From the NCBI RefSeq assembly GCF_001984055.1, contig NZ_LYVO01000020.1:1-64000 (forward strand): a stretch of 64,000 nt of DNA. The letters are read 5' to 3'. Origin of the DNA: Variovorax sp. KK3 (lineage in GTDB: Bacteria > Pseudomonadota > Gammaproteobacteria > Burkholderiales > Burkholderiaceae_C). The number at the start of each line of letters is the position of its first letter. Position 1 is the stretch's first letter. The translations under genes were made by a program, and so were the position numbers. Below the pieces are notes generated by a model. It was not told where the DNA came from and did not search any database. It saw only the letters and a program-made list of their open reading frames with translations. Of the stretch, positions 20,282 through 36,318 are shown piece after piece.

Positions 20282-20285
<4 letters not shown>
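15273..20285 (-). CDS. Nonribosomal peptide synthetase, C-A-PCP-C-PCP, no thioesterase
   Basis: 1670 residues. Domains in order: condensation C1 with intact HHVVCDG (160-166); adenylation with YVIYTSGSTGKPKG (638-651) and core YGPTETT; carrier PCP1 (GGHSL, Ser1032); condensation C2 with intact HHLVWDG (1225-1231); carrier PCP2 (GGDSL, Ser1600). It ends in an Ala/Pro linker and a basic amphipathic tail (GLLGRMLGWGRKG). By hand alignment to the GrsA pocket, A-domain positions 235-331 read D, M, P, Q, W, G, L, V, W, close to glycine-type codes; treat as tentative. There is no second A domain to load PCP2 and no TE or reductase for release. The start ATG at 20285 forms ATGA with the upstream stop. 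The frame stays open much further upstream, but that stretch is antisense-phase noise inside the PKS gene. Confidence 0.95.
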
Positions 20286-27565
<7,280 letters not shown>

Positions 27566-27640
27566 GGCCGTGGGCTTCGTCGTCGATGGAGATTCAGATG
27601 GATCGGGTTGAGGCGGCTATGAAAGTTGTTGTTTCAGAGC

Positions 27641-27657
27641 TGCAATATAAATACAAA
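27641..27657 (-). repeat. 17-bp element, copy proximal to the NRPS-PKS start
   Basis: On the minus strand this reads TTTGTATTTATATTGCA. It matches the second copy at 27815-27831 at 14 of 17 positions, same orientation. It lies 76-92 bases upstream of the first biosynthetic gene and contains a TATATT hexamer that could serve as a -10 box, but no good -35 is at the right distance. It may be a regulator-binding site. Confidence 0.35.
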
Positions 27658-27814
27658 GTGTTCAAATTTCTCTACTCCGAATGGCGCATCGGGTATTCAC
27701 CGCAGACCCGAACCCCTATGCCTTTTGGTGGAAGCCTCCTGCAACACCGGATGCATCTCGTTGCACCTGACCTACAGCTGAGTGGTCCGGTCGACACGAT
27801 TGTGCCTTGGTTCT

Positions 27815-27831
27815 TACAATTTGAATACAAA
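27815..27831 (-). repeat. 17-bp element, distal copy
   Basis: On the minus strand this reads TTTGTATTCAAATTGTA, the partner of the element at 27641-27657, with copy starts 174 bp apart (a non-integral number of helical turns at about 10.5 bp per turn). Position and repetition suggest an operator pair for the biosynthetic operon; chance similarity in AT-rich DNA is the alternative. Confidence 0.33.
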
Positions 27832-27845
27832 CAGGCTACTTCAAA

Positions 27846-27860
27846 CCCGGCAAAACCGGG
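27846..27860 (-). terminator. Weak hairpin downstream of the histidine phosphatase gene
   Basis: CCCGG/CCGGG stem of 5 bp with loop CAAAA. On the minus strand it is followed by TTTG. It lies 75 bases past the histidine phosphatase stop and could end that operon. The stem is short and the T-run minimal. Confidence 0.3.
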
Positions 27861-27934
27861 AAGAACTCATAGAAAAGTGCTATTTACTTGAATCTGCCGC
27901 GCGCGAGGCCGGAAGGCCGTTGTAACGATTGCCG

Positions 27935-28576
27935 TCAGGCCGCGGCCTCGTCCAGCGTGTCCTGGTCCAAGTGCCCTGTATCGCCCCAGCCGACGAGCGT
28001 GAACCCCTGGGGAGTCCAGAGAAGCCGGTTGATGGCCGCATTGCCCAGGTGCCAGGTGCGCGGCGCCTGCAGCTCCTGGCCGGTCGCGGCGCGGTAGAGC
28101 ACGTCCATCACGCCGCCGTGGGCCACCAACACGACCAGCTCGCCGGGATGGCGCTGCGCCAGGCTCGACGCGATGCCGGTCACCCGTTCACGGAAGGCCA
28201 GGAGTGACTCGCCACCGCCTTCGGGTGCGAAGGCCGGATCGCGGGTGCGCCACAGCCGGGCCTGCTCGGGCAGCGAAGCGTCGATGTCGGCGAAGGTGCG
28301 GCCCTCGAAATGGCCGAAAGCCCGTTCCCGCAGGCCGGGCTCGGGCTCCACCTCGAGGCCGCGCGGGCGTGCGATCGCCTGGGCGGTCTGCCAGGCACGG
28401 GCGAGGTCGCTGGCATAGATGGCGCCGATCTCCTCGTCCGCCAGCGCCTGGCCGACGCGCTCGGCCTGCCAGAGGCCGGTGGCGTTGAGGGCGATGTCGA
28501 GCTGGCCCTGGATGCGCGTGTCGACATTCCAGGCGGTTTCGCCATGGCGCACGGCAATCAGTCGGGTGGCCTCCAT
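27935..28576 (-). CDS. Histidine phosphatase family protein (phosphoglycerate-mutase fold)
   Basis: 213 residues. The phosphohistidine motif RHGET is near residue 10 (VRHGETAWNVDTRIQGQLD), the second catalytic His is in LVAHGGVMDVLYR, and a catalytic Glu is in LRERAFGHFEG. Family members remove phosphate from small metabolites; cobalamin-type (CobC) and unspecific phosphatases look alike, and I cannot choose. It is the last gene of the SDR-folB-ttcA-lipoprotein run, 41 bp after the lipoprotein. Confidence 0.92.
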   Translation of the reverse strand: MEATRLIAVRHGETAWNVDTRIQGQLDIALNATGLWQAERVGQALADEEIGAIYASDLARAWQTAQAIARPRGLEVEPEPGLRERAFGHFEGRTFADIDASLPEQARLWRTRDPAFAPEGGGESLLAFRERVTGIASSLAQRHPGELVVLVAHGGVMDVLYRAATGQELQAPRTWHLGNAAINRLLWTPQGFTLVGWGDTGHLDQDTLDEAAA

Positions 28577-28617
28577 CGGGCAAATTCTAGGCGTCGGCCT
28601 TCGATCGCCTTGTCGGA

Positions 28618-29253
28618 TCAGTTCCTCGACGTCGGAATCTCGATGTCGACCCGGCGCTCGCCCGCCGGCGGGGTCGGAAAGCCCTGAAGCGCGGCCTGGA
28701 ACATCACGGGCAGCACGGCCGCGCTGCGGTTGTAGGGGCCGTCGTTGCGTGCCCGGGTTTCGTACACCACGCGGTTGGACGGCAGCTCGCGCAGCACCAC
28801 GCTGACCTCGCGCGCATACCAGGGGTTGGCCGGCGGCGTGAAGGCCGGCCCGTACCAGCCGCCGCCGTACCAGCCACGCCCGTACCAGCCCGCCCCGTAG
28901 CCCCAGGGCCGGTTGCGGTAGTAGCCCGGCCACAGGCCGCCCTGGTAGTACCAGGGGTCGGCCCAGGGCGAGAGCTCGGCCGTCACGCGGGCGCCGATCT
29001 GCGCGGTGTACTGGGCATTGGCGTCGTCGCGGCGCAGGCCGGCACGCTCCAGGGCAGGGCCGGCCATCTCTTCCAACTGCTGTTGCTGCGCCTCGCTGGC
29101 TTGCTGGGAGGGCAGGCGCTCGAAGCGGTAAGTGGCACCCGCGGGCACCGCCTGCAGGCTGGAGAAGCTGCGGACCTCGCTGTCGACCACCCAGCGGGTG
29201 GCGCAGCCGCTGAGGCCGAGGGTCAGCGCGAAGGCGGTCAACAGGTGCTTCAT
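28618..29253 (-). CDS. DUF4136-type lipoprotein
   Basis: 211 residues with a lipoprotein signal (lipobox LSGC, Cys17). The middle (about 95-145) is unusually rich in Trp, Tyr, Gly and Pro, with repeated GWYGRGWYGGGWYGP wording. The C-terminus has VVYETRARNDGPY, typical of DUF4136. It sits at the cell envelope; function unknown. A strong AAGGAGA ribosome site lies before the ATG at 29253. It is 38 bp after ttcA. Confidence 0.88.
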   Translation of the reverse strand: MKHLLTAFALTLGLSGCATRWVVDSEVRSFSSLQAVPAGATYRFERLPSQQASEAQQQQLEEMAGPALERAGLRRDDANAQYTAQIGARVTAELSPWADPWYYQGGLWPGYYRNRPWGYGAGWYGRGWYGGGWYGPAFTPPANPWYAREVSVVLRELPSNRVVYETRARNDGPYNRSAAVLPVMFQAALQGFPTPPAGERRVDIEIPTSRN

Positions 29254-29291
29254 GCGGATCTCCTTGCCGGGGTGCCGGGCACCTGCGGCGG

Positions 29292-30215
29292 CTAAAGCTG
29301 CACGACGCGCAGCGGCGACGGCATCGGGAACTCCGGCGGGTCGAAGGCCTTGTCGCCATCGTCGTCGGCCACGCCGGTCGCCTTCAGACCCTTGAAGTCG
29401 AACGACGTTCCGTCCAGCAGGTGCGAGGGCACGACGTTCTGCAGGGCGCTGAACATGTTCTCCACCCGGCCCGGGTGCTTGCGCTCCCAGTCGCGCAGCA
29501 TCTCGCCGACCTGCTTGCGCTGCAGGTTCTCCTGGCTGCCGCACAGGGTGCAGGGAATGATCGGGAAGGCGCGGTGCTGCGCCCAGCGCGTCGTGTCCTT
29601 CTCGGTCACGTAGGCCAGCGGCCGTATCACCACGTGCCGGCCGTCGTCGCTGACCAGCTTGGGCGGCATCGACTTGAGCTTGCCGCCGAAGAACATGTTG
29701 AGGAAGAAGGTCTGCAGCACGTCGTCGCGGTGGTGGCCCAGCGCGATCTTGGTCGCGCCCAGCTCGTCGGCCACGCGGTAGAGGATGCCGCGGCGCAGCC
29801 GGCTGCACAGCCCGCAGGTGGTCTTGCCCTCGGGGATGACGCGCTTGACGATGGAGTAGGTGTCCTGCTCCTCGATGTGGAACGGCACGCCCAGCGCCTT
29901 CAGGTAGTTGGGCAGCACCTCTTCGGGAAAGCCGGGCTGCTTCTGGTCGAGGTTGACCGCGACGATGTCGAAGTGCACCGGCGCGCGGGCTTTGAGCTTG
30001 AGCAGGATGTCGAGCAGCGCATAGCTGTCCTTGCCGCCCGACACGCAGACCATGACCTTGTCGCCCGCCTCGATCATGTTGAAGTCGAAGATCGCGCGGC
30101 CGACTTCGCGGCACAGGCGCTTTTCGAGCTTGTGGGCCTCGCGTTCGATCTTCAACGTGTTCGCAGGCGCATCGGGGCCCTGCGCCGCTCCATCGTCGAT
30201 CCATACAGCGCTCAT
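29292..30215 (-). CDS. ttcA: tRNA 2-thiocytidine biosynthesis protein TtcA
   Basis: 307 residues, the expected length. It has the PP-loop ATP motif SGGKDS (59-64), the first CxxC (Cys134, Cys137, in TTCGLCSR) and the second CxxC (PCTLCGS near 222). These cysteines hold an Fe-S cluster, and the enzyme thiolates C32 of some tRNAs. The start ATG at 30215 overlaps the folB stop (ATGA). The longer frame upstream lies inside folB. Confidence 0.96.
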   Translation of the reverse strand: MSAVWIDDGAAQGPDAPANTLKIEREAHKLEKRLCREVGRAIFDFNMIEAGDKVMVCVSGGKDSYALLDILLKLKARAPVHFDIVAVNLDQKQPGFPEEVLPNYLKALGVPFHIEEQDTYSIVKRVIPEGKTTCGLCSRLRRGILYRVADELGATKIALGHHRDDVLQTFFLNMFFGGKLKSMPPKLVSDDGRHVVIRPLAYVTEKDTTRWAQHRAFPIIPCTLCGSQENLQRKQVGEMLRDWERKHPGRVENMFSALQNVVPSHLLDGTSFDFKGLKATGVADDDGDKAFDPPEFPMPSPLRVVQL

Positions 30216-30604
30216 GGCTTGCTCCTGAACACCTCGACGCCGACCGCCTCGCAGTCGGGGTACACGTCGGGCTTGGCCGTCGACACCCGCGCCGCGTGCA
30301 CCTTGGGATGCAGCAGCACCTGCTCGAGGATGTCGTCGCACAGCGTTTCCTGCAGGTGGATGTGGCCCTTCGACAGCCGCGTGGCGACGGTGCGGCGGAT
30401 GAAGTCGTAGTCGACCACCTCGTCGAGCTCGTCGGCCTTGGGCGTGGAGACGTCCAGCGGCACGTAGAGGTCGACGTTGATGATCACGCGCTGTTCGGCA
30501 CGCTTCTCGAATTCGTGCACGCCGATGTTGATCCAGACCTCGTAGTCGCGCAGGAACACGCGCCGGCAGGTGGCGAGCAAGGGGTCGATGGGTGTGTGGC
30601 TCAT
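30212..30604 (-). CDS. folB: Dihydroneopterin aldolase FolB
   Basis: 130 residues. It starts with [19 protein letters not shown], the substrate-binding glutamate strand of FolB proteins, then [16 protein letters not shown] and the [13 protein letters not shown] segment. It makes the pterin branch of folate. The gene overlaps both neighbours by ATGA, so the short-chain dehydrogenase, folB and ttcA form one coupled unit. Confidence 0.93.
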   Translation of the reverse strand: MSHTPIDPLLATCRRVFLRDYEVWINIGVHEFEKRAEQRVIINVDLYVPLDVSTPKADELDEVVDYDFIRRTVATRLSKGHIHLQETLCDDILEQVLLHPKVHAARVSTAKPDVYPDCEAVGVEVFRSKP

Positions 30605-31398
30605 GGCTTCGGGGCCTTCAGTAGCTCGTCGACGACGAACATGATGTCGCGTGGCAGCGGCACGAGGTGCTGGCCGTTGTCCACGCTCAGGGTGGTGCCG
30701 GTCACGCTGGGCGTGCCGGCCAGGAAGACGCAGGCGCGCGCCACGTCGGCCGGGTCGATGGGCCGGCGCATCAGGTTGGCATGCGCCGCTCGGCGAAAGT
30801 TGGCCTCGTTTTGCGGCCCGCTGGTGAAGAGGATGCCGGGCGCCACGCCGCACACGCGCAGCGCAGGCGCCAGCGACTGTGCCTGCAGCGCCACCGCGCG
30901 CTCCAGTGCGAGCTTGGAGACGGTGTACGAGAAGTAGTCGGGGTTCAAGTTGTAGACCTTCTGGTCCAGCACGTGGATCGCGCAGCGGTCGATGCCGTCG
31001 CCATCGCGGGCTTGTCGGGCCAGCAGGCGCGCGAAGTCGAGCGGGGCCATGAGGTTCACGCCCAGCTGGCGCATCGCCGCGTCTTCCTCGAAGTCCAGGC
31101 CGGTGTCCGGCTCGAAGGCCGAGGCGTTGTTGACGATGCAGCAAAGCGGTCCCTCGGCGCCGATGTGATCGAGCAGCGAACGCCGGCCGGCGCTGCTGCC
31201 GATGTCGGCCTCGACCGCCGTCGCCTGCAAGCCCTCGGCCCGCAGCCGCGCACACAGCGCCTCGGCATCGTCGCGCGACGAGCGGTACTGGCACCACACC
31301 GCCCAGCCCGCGCGCGCGAAAGCCTCGCAGACGGCGGCGCCGAGCCGCCGGCCGCCGCCGGTCACGAGCACGCCGGGGCGTGGAGTGGGTTCGCGCAT
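30601..31398 (-). CDS. Short-chain dehydrogenase/reductase, FolM-like pteridine reductase candidate
   Basis: 265 residues. It has a Rossmann NAD(P) motif TGGGRRLG near residue 13 and a catalytic YTVSK. The N-terminal RRLG(A) form and its coupling to folB suggest a dihydrofolate/dihydromonapterin reductase like FolM, but that is inference from context. The active-site loop reads [10 protein letters not shown], as in pteridine reductases. The start is the ATG at 31398, and the gene is divergent from the MidA-type gene with only 20 bp between starts. Confidence 0.87.
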   Translation of the reverse strand: MREPTPRPGVLVTGGGRRLGAAVCEAFARAGWAVWCQYRSSRDDAEALCARLRAEGLQATAVEADIGSSAGRRSLLDHIGAEGPLCCIVNNASAFEPDTGLDFEEDAAMRQLGVNLMAPLDFARLLARQARDGDGIDRCAIHVLDQKVYNLNPDYFSYTVSKLALERAVALQAQSLAPALRVCGVAPGILFTSGPQNEANFRRAAHANLMRRPIDPADVARACVFLAGTPSVTGTTLSVDNGQHLVPLPRDIMFVVDELLKAPKP

Positions 31399-31418
31399 GC
31401 TGATAGATTTCCTGACTT

Positions 31419-32519
31419 ATGACCGAGGACCACGGCGCCGAGCGCGCGGACCCCCTGAGCCGGATTATCGACGCGGCCCTGCAGCGCGCCGGTGGCTGGC
31501 TGCCCTTCGACCGCTTCATGGCCCTGGCCTTGTACGCGCCCGGCCTGGGCTACTACGCGAACGCGAGCCGCAAGTTCGGTCGCATGCCCGAGTCCGGCAG
31601 CGACTTCGTCACCGCGCCCGAACTCACGCCCTTGTTCGGCCGTGTCCTGGCGCGGCAGGTGGCCGAGGCGCTGGAGCGCACCGGCACCGACACGCTCTGG
31701 GAATTCGGCGCCGGGTCCGGCGCGCTGGCCGTGCAATTGCTCGAAGCGCTGGGCGACCAGGTGGCGCACTACCGCATCGTCGACCTGTCCGGCACGCTGC
31801 GCGAACGCCAGCAGCATGCGCTGGCCGCCCATGCCGGCAAGGTCGAATGGCTGTCGGAGCTGCCGGAACACATGCGCGGCGTGGTGGTCGGCAACGAAGT
31901 GCTCGATGCGATGCCGGTGCAACTGCTGATGCGGCGCAGCGGCCGGTGGTTCGAGCGCGGTGTGGTGCGGCGGCAGGACGGCGCCCTCGCCTGGGACGAT
32001 CGACCCACCGAACTGCGCCCGCCCCTCGACATCGAAGGCCCCCACGACTACTTGACCGAGGTCCATCCCCAGGCCCGCGCCTTCATCGCCACGCTGGCCG
32101 AGCGGCTCGAGCAGGGCGCCGCCTTCTTCATCGACTACGGCTTTCCCGAGGCCGAGTACTACCACCCCCAGCGCCACATGGGCACCGTGATGTGCCACCG
32201 CGGCCACCTGGCCGACGCCGATCCGCTGGCCGATGTCGGCCTGAAGGACATCACGGCGCATGTCGACTTCACCGGCATCGCGCTGGCCGGGCAGGACGCC
32301 GGCCTCGCCGTGCTGGGCTACACCAGCCAGGCGCGTTTTCTGCTCAATGCCGGGCTGCTGCCGATGCTCGAAGCCGCTACGTTGCCCGAACGCACGCTCG
32401 CCGCGCGCCTGATCCACGAGCACGAGATGGGCGAGCTGTTCAAGGTGATCGGCTTCGCGGTGGGCGAGGGCTGGGACGCCCTGGGTTTTGCCGAGGGAGA
32501 CCGCAGCCATACGCTGTAG
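31419..32519 (+). CDS. SAM-dependent methyltransferase, MidA/NDUFAF7 family
   Basis: 366 residues. It has the SAM-binding motif EFGAGSGALA near residue 107 and the family-specific VVGNEVLDAMPVQ and FIDYGFPEAEYYHPQR segments. The eukaryotic relative NDUFAF7 methylates an arginine of complex I; bacterial members are assumed to be protein arginine methyltransferases. It is divergent from the SDR-folB operon. Confidence 0.92.
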   Translation: MTEDHGAERADPLSRIIDAALQRAGGWLPFDRFMALALYAPGLGYYANASRKFGRMPESGSDFVTAPELTPLFGRVLARQVAEALERTGTDTLWEFGAGSGALAVQLLEALGDQVAHYRIVDLSGTLRERQQHALAAHAGKVEWLSELPEHMRGVVVGNEVLDAMPVQLLMRRSGRWFERGVVRRQDGALAWDDRPTELRPPLDIEGPHDYLTEVHPQARAFIATLAERLEQGAAFFIDYGFPEAEYYHPQRHMGTVMCHRGHLADADPLADVGLKDITAHVDFTGIALAGQDAGLAVLGYTSQARFLLNAGLLPMLEAATLPERTLAARLIHEHEMGELFKVIGFAVGEGWDALGFAEGDRSHTL

Positions 32520-32555
32520 CAAGCAGGGCGCACGGGGCGCCGCGCAGCCTCAGTT

Positions 32556-32576
32556 TTGTTGGCTCTGAGCTAACAA
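32556..32576. promoter_or_regulatory. 21-bp imperfect palindrome upstream of the dioxygenase operon
   Basis: Arms TTGTTGGCT and AGCTAACAA around a CTG centre, with 8 of 9 pairs matching. It lies about 70 bases before the dioxygenase ATG and 36 bases after the methyltransferase stop. It could be an operator for the downstream import operon or a weak terminator hairpin of the upstream gene; no T-run follows, which favours an operator. Confidence 0.45.
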
Positions 32577-32590
32577 CGAACTATTCGTTG
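32574..32590. promoter_or_regulatory. 17-bp perfect palindrome overlapping the previous one
   Basis: Arms CAACGAA and TTCGTTG with centre CTA, all seven pairs perfect. It overlaps the 3' end of the 21-bp palindrome by three bases and ends 53 bases before the dioxygenase start. Two abutting dyads at this spot suggest a regulatory site. Confidence 0.45.
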
Positions 32591-32643
32591 GCATCAGGCG
32601 GCCAGGCTTCTACAGTCCGCGGTTCCCCGTTGAACCGTATCGA

Positions 32644-33528
32644 ATGTCTGCCCCGCCCGATTCCGCACCCGCCCAGGACTTCGAGATCCGCCGTTTCGAT
32701 GCGCCCGTCGGCGCCGAGGTGATCGGCCTCGACATCGGTCGCCCCATCGACGCCACCGATTTCGCGCGCATCCACCGCGCGCATCTCGACCACCACGTGC
32801 TGGTCTTCCGCGACCAGCGCATCACGCCCGACCAGCACATCGACTTCAGCCGCCGCTTCGGCCCGCTCGAAATCCACGTGCTGCACCAGTTCCACCTGCA
32901 GGACCATCCCGAGATCCTGATCGTGTCGAACATCAAGAAGCCCGACAGCGAGCCGCTGGGGCTCGGCGATGCCGGCGCGTACTGGCATTCCGACATCTCC
33001 TACAAGCCGAAGCCCAGCCTGGGTTCGCTGCTCCACGCGCAAGAGCTGCCGAGCGAGGGCGGCGACACGCTTTTCGCCGACCAGCACCTGGCCTGGGAAG
33101 GCCTGTCGCCCGAGCTGCAGCAGCGCATCCTGCCCCTGAAGGCCGAGCACAGCTACCTGGCCAAGTACGAGGAACTGCGCGCCAAGAATCCGTGGCGCCC
33201 CAAGCTGTCGGAAGAGCAGGTCGCCAAGGTCGCCCCGGCCGTGCAGCCGGTGGTGCGCACGCATCCCGAGACCGGCCGCAAGGCGCTCTTCGTCAGCGAG
33301 CATTTCACGACCCGCATCGTCGGCCTGCCGCAGGCCGAGAGCGACGCGCTGCTGGCCGAACTCTTCGCGCATAGCGTGAAGCCGGAGTACGTGTTCCGCC
33401 ACCAGTGGGCGCCGCACGACCTGGTGTTCTGGGACAACCGCTCGCTCATGCATCTGGCCGCGGGCACGCCCGACCACCTGCGCCGCAAGCTCTACCGCAC
33501 CACGATCGTGGGCGTCACGCCTTTCTGA
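32644..33528 (+). CDS. TauD/TfdA-family Fe(II)/2-oxoglutarate dioxygenase
   Basis: 294 residues. It has the metal-binding HxD in YWHSDISYK (about residue 118) and the distal His in NRSLMHLAAG near 263. Family members hydroxylate taurine, alkyl sulfates or phenoxyacetates next to the hetero-atom. It leads an operon with a TauA/SsuA-type importer (19 bp to the binding protein), the same gene content as tauABCD, so a sulfonate-like or related compound is probably imported and cleaved. The true substrate is not readable. Confidence 0.93.
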   Translation: MSAPPDSAPAQDFEIRRFDAPVGAEVIGLDIGRPIDATDFARIHRAHLDHHVLVFRDQRITPDQHIDFSRRFGPLEIHVLHQFHLQDHPEILIVSNIKKPDSEPLGLGDAGAYWHSDISYKPKPSLGSLLHAQELPSEGGDTLFADQHLAWEGLSPELQQRILPLKAEHSYLAKYEELRAKNPWRPKLSEEQVAKVAPAVQPVVRTHPETGRKALFVSEHFTTRIVGLPQAESDALLAELFAHSVKPEYVFRHQWAPHDLVFWDNRSLMHLAAGTPDHLRRKLYRTTIVGVTPF

Positions 33529-33547
33529 CACTTCGAGTTCCCGATCC

Positions 33548-34561
33548 ATGAAGACCACATTCGCACGCCGCGCCGCGGCACTCATCGCCGGCATCGGGCT
33601 GGCCGTCGGCAGCCTGGCCGCCCATGCCGAAGGCCGCATCCGCATTGCCGAGCAGTTCGGCATCGTCTACCTGATGCTCAACGTGGCCCAGGAGCAGAAG
33701 CTCATCGAGAAGCACGCCAAGGCGGCCGGCGTCGATGCCAAGGTCGAGTGGGTCAAGCTCTCGGGCGGCTCGGCGGTCAACGACGCGCTGCTGTCCGGCA
33801 ACATCGAGATCGCCGGCGCCGGCGTCGGCCCGCTGCTGACGCTGTGGGACCGCACGCACGGCAAGCAGAACGTGCGCGGCGTGGCCTCGCTCGGCAATTT
33901 CCCGTACTACCTGGTCACGAACAACCCGAACGTGAAGTCCATCGCCGACTTCACCGAGAAGGACCGCATCGCACTGCCGGCCGTCGGCGTGTCGGTGCAG
34001 TCTCGCGTGCTGCAGCTGGCATCGGCCAAGCTCTGGGGCGACAAGGAGTTCAACCGCCTCGACAAGATCAGCGTGGCCCTGCCGCACCCCGATGCAGCCG
34101 CGGCCATCATCAAGGGCGGCACCGAGATCACCGGCCACTTCGGCAACCCGCCCTTCCAGGAGCAGGAACTCGCGGGCAACCCGAATGCGCGCATCGTGCT
34201 CAATTCATACCAGGTGCTGGGCGGGCCGGCCTCGGCCACCGTGCTCTACGCCACCGAAAAATTCCGCAGCGAGAGCCCCAAGACCTACAAGGCCTTCGTC
34301 GACGCGCTCGACGAGGCGGCGCGCTTCATCACGGCCAACCCCGAGAAGGCGGCCGACATCTACCTCAAGGTGAGCAACGCCAAGATCGACCGCGACCTGC
34401 TGCTCAAGATCATCAAGAACCCCGAAGTGCAGTTCAAGACCGTGCCGCAGAACACCTACGTGCTGGCCGAGTTCATGCATCGCGTCGGCGCCATCAAGAA
34501 CAAGCCCGCCTCGGTGAAGGACTATTTCTTCGATGACGCGCAGAACGCGGCCGGGAACTGA
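33548..34561 (+). CDS. ABC transporter substrate-binding protein, NitT/TauT family
   Basis: 337 residues with a Sec signal peptide (cleavage likely after AHA near residue 27). The mature start is EGRIRIAEQFGIVYLML, followed by the NMT1-type two-lobe fold (SGGSAVNDALLSGNIEIAGAG). It captures the importer's substrate in the periplasm. It lies between the dioxygenase and the ATPase. Confidence 0.93.
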   Translation: MKTTFARRAAALIAGIGLAVGSLAAHAEGRIRIAEQFGIVYLMLNVAQEQKLIEKHAKAAGVDAKVEWVKLSGGSAVNDALLSGNIEIAGAGVGPLLTLWDRTHGKQNVRGVASLGNFPYYLVTNNPNVKSIADFTEKDRIALPAVGVSVQSRVLQLASAKLWGDKEFNRLDKISVALPHPDAAAAIIKGGTEITGHFGNPPFQEQELAGNPNARIVLNSYQVLGGPASATVLYATEKFRSESPKTYKAFVDALDEAARFITANPEKAADIYLKVSNAKIDRDLLLKIIKNPEVQFKTVPQNTYVLAEFMHRVGAIKNKPASVKDYFFDDAQNAAGN

Positions 34562-34563
34562 GC

Positions 34564-35442
34564 GTGTCGTCTGCATCCGCGCTGGCCTTGCGCCGCGGTG
34601 TGTCGGGTTCGCCCTTGCGCGACCCGGCGCCGGTGCGCGCCGACGCCGATGCCGGCGTGGCAACTGGCACCGGCGCGCTGCTGCAGGTCGACGGCGTCAG
34701 CCTCGAATACCGCACGGCGCAGCGCGTGGTCCGCGCCACGCACCAGGTGAGCTTCGACGTGTTCGAGGCCGATCGCTTCGTCCTGCTGGGCCCCTCCGGC
34801 TGCGGCAAGTCGACGCTGTTGAAGGCGGTGGCCGGCTTCATCCCGCCGGTCGATGGCGAGATCCGGCTCGACGGACGGCGCATCGTGCAGCCCGGCCCCG
34901 ACCGCATCGTCGTGTTCCAGGAGTTCGACCAGCTGCCGCCCTGGAAGACCGTGCGGCAGAACGTCATGTTCCCGCTGCGCGCCTCGGGTGTGCTGGGCCG
35001 CAAGGAGGCCGAGGAGCGCGCGCTGCACTACCTCGACAAGGTGGGCCTCGCCCGCTTCGCCGACGTGCATCCGCACCAGCTGTCGGGCGGCATGAAGCAG
35101 CGCGTGGCCATCGCACGCGCGTTGGCCATGCAGCCACGCGTGCTGCTGATGGACGAGCCCTTCGCGGCGCTCGACGCGCTCACGCGCCGGCGCATGCAGG
35201 AAGAGCTGCTCGCGCTGTGGGAAGAGGTGCGTTTCACGCTGCTCTTCGTCACGCATTCGATCGAAGAGGCCTTGCTGGTCGGCAACCGCATCGCCTTGCT
35301 CTCGCCGCACCCGGGCCGCATGCGTGCCGAGATCAACAGCCACGGCTTCGACCAGCACAGCCTGGGCGGTGAAGCGTTCCAGGCCACCGCGCAGCGCATC
35401 CAGCGGCTGCTGTTCGAGGAAGAGCAGGTCGCTTCGTCATGA
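34564..35442 (+). CDS. ABC transporter ATP-binding protein, NitT/TauT family
   Basis: 292 residues from a GTG at 34564, two bases after the preceding stop. Walker A GPSGCGKST (about 78-86), signature LSGGMKQR, Walker B VLLMDEP and the switch His (FVTHS) are present. About 35 N-terminal residues precede the usual ATPase start, so a later start is possible. It couples to the permease by ATGA. Confidence 0.94.
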   Translation: MSSASALALRRGVSGSPLRDPAPVRADADAGVATGTGALLQVDGVSLEYRTAQRVVRATHQVSFDVFEADRFVLLGPSGCGKSTLLKAVAGFIPPVDGEIRLDGRRIVQPGPDRIVVFQEFDQLPPWKTVRQNVMFPLRASGVLGRKEAEERALHYLDKVGLARFADVHPHQLSGGMKQRVAIARALAMQPRVLLMDEPFAALDALTRRRMQEELLALWEEVRFTLLFVTHSIEEALLVGNRIALLSPHPGRMRAEINSHGFDQHSLGGEAFQATAQRIQRLLFEEEQVASS

Positions 35443-36308
35443 GTTCGATCCATCCGCCGGTGCGTCCGGAATACGAGCGCGCGCTCGAACCCTTCACGGC
35501 GCTGGCCGTCGATCGGCCGCTGCCGCTGGCCACCCGCATCTGGGCCCAGGGCTGGCTGCGCAAGGGGCTGATCCTCGCCGCGCTGGCGATGCTGTGGGAA
35601 CTGCTCGCGCGCTGGCAGGACAACGACCTGCTGCTGCCCACCTTCGGCGCGACCGCGCTGGCCCTGGTGCAGGGCCTCGTGAGCGGCGAGCTGCTCGACA
35701 AGGTGCGCATCTCGCTCGGCGTGCTGCTGCAGGGCTACCTGGCCGGCGTGCTGCTGGCCTTCGTGCTGACCACGCTGGCGGTGTCGACCCGACTCGGCCG
35801 CGACCTGCTGGACACGCTCACGTCCATGTTCAATCCGCTGCCTGCCATCGCGCTGCTGCCATTGGCCCTGCTGTGGTTCGGCCTGGGCCGGGGCAGCCTG
35901 GTCTTCGTGCTGATCCACTCGGTGTTGTGGCCGCTGTCGCTGGCCACCTATGCGGGCTTCCAGGGCGTGCCCGAGACCCTGCGCATGGCGGGCCGCAACT
36001 ACGGGCTGACGGGGCTGCGCTACGTGCTGCAGATCCTGGTGCCGGCGGCGCTGCCGTCCATCCTGTCGGGCCTCAAGATCGGCTGGGCCTTCGCCTGGCG
36101 CACGCTGATCGCGGCCGAACTGGTCTTCGGCGCCTCGTCGGGCCAGGGCGGCCTCGGCTGGTACATCTTCCAGAACCGCAACGAGCTCTACACCGACCGC
36201 GTCTTCGCCGGCCTCGCGCTGGTCGTGCTGATCGGGCTGGCGGTGGAGAACCTGGGCTTCGCCACGCTCGAGCGGCTGACGGTGCGCCGCTGGGGCCAGC
36301 AGCGCTGA
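35439..36308 (+). CDS. ABC transporter permease, NitT/TauT family
   Basis: 289 residues with about six membrane segments. The cytoplasmic EAA loop reads AGRNYGLTGLRYVLQILVP, the ATPase contact. The first ATG overlaps the ATPase stop. It forms the membrane channel of the importer. Confidence 0.93.
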   Translation: MSSIHPPVRPEYERALEPFTALAVDRPLPLATRIWAQGWLRKGLILAALAMLWELLARWQDNDLLLPTFGATALALVQGLVSGELLDKVRISLGVLLQGYLAGVLLAFVLTTLAVSTRLGRDLLDTLTSMFNPLPAIALLPLALLWFGLGRGSLVFVLIHSVLWPLSLATYAGFQGVPETLRMAGRNYGLTGLRYVLQILVPAALPSILSGLKIGWAFAWRTLIAAELVFGASSGQGGLGWYIFQNRNELYTDRVFAGLALVVLIGLAVENLGFATLERLTVRRWGQQR

Positions 36309-36318
36309 TCGCCTTCGT

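Larger units (their letters stand above)
27566..27934 (-). promoter_or_regulatory. Upstream region of the NRPS-PKS operon
   Basis: A 369-bp gene-free stretch that is clearly more AT-rich than its neighbours, between the histidine phosphatase stop and the first biosynthetic gene. Any promoter of the operon should lie here. I see no convincing sigma-70 -35/-10 pair. It holds two near-identical 17-bp elements and a small hairpin, listed separately. No open frame with coding character is visible on either strand, and no strong Shine-Dalgarno precedes the ATG at 27565. Confidence 0.5.

Noticed and set aside
27740..27800. A possible LuxR-type box (ACCTG...CAG wording) upstream of the operon
   Set aside because: The symmetry is too poor compared with known lux/cep boxes, and no LuxI/LuxR gene is in the window.
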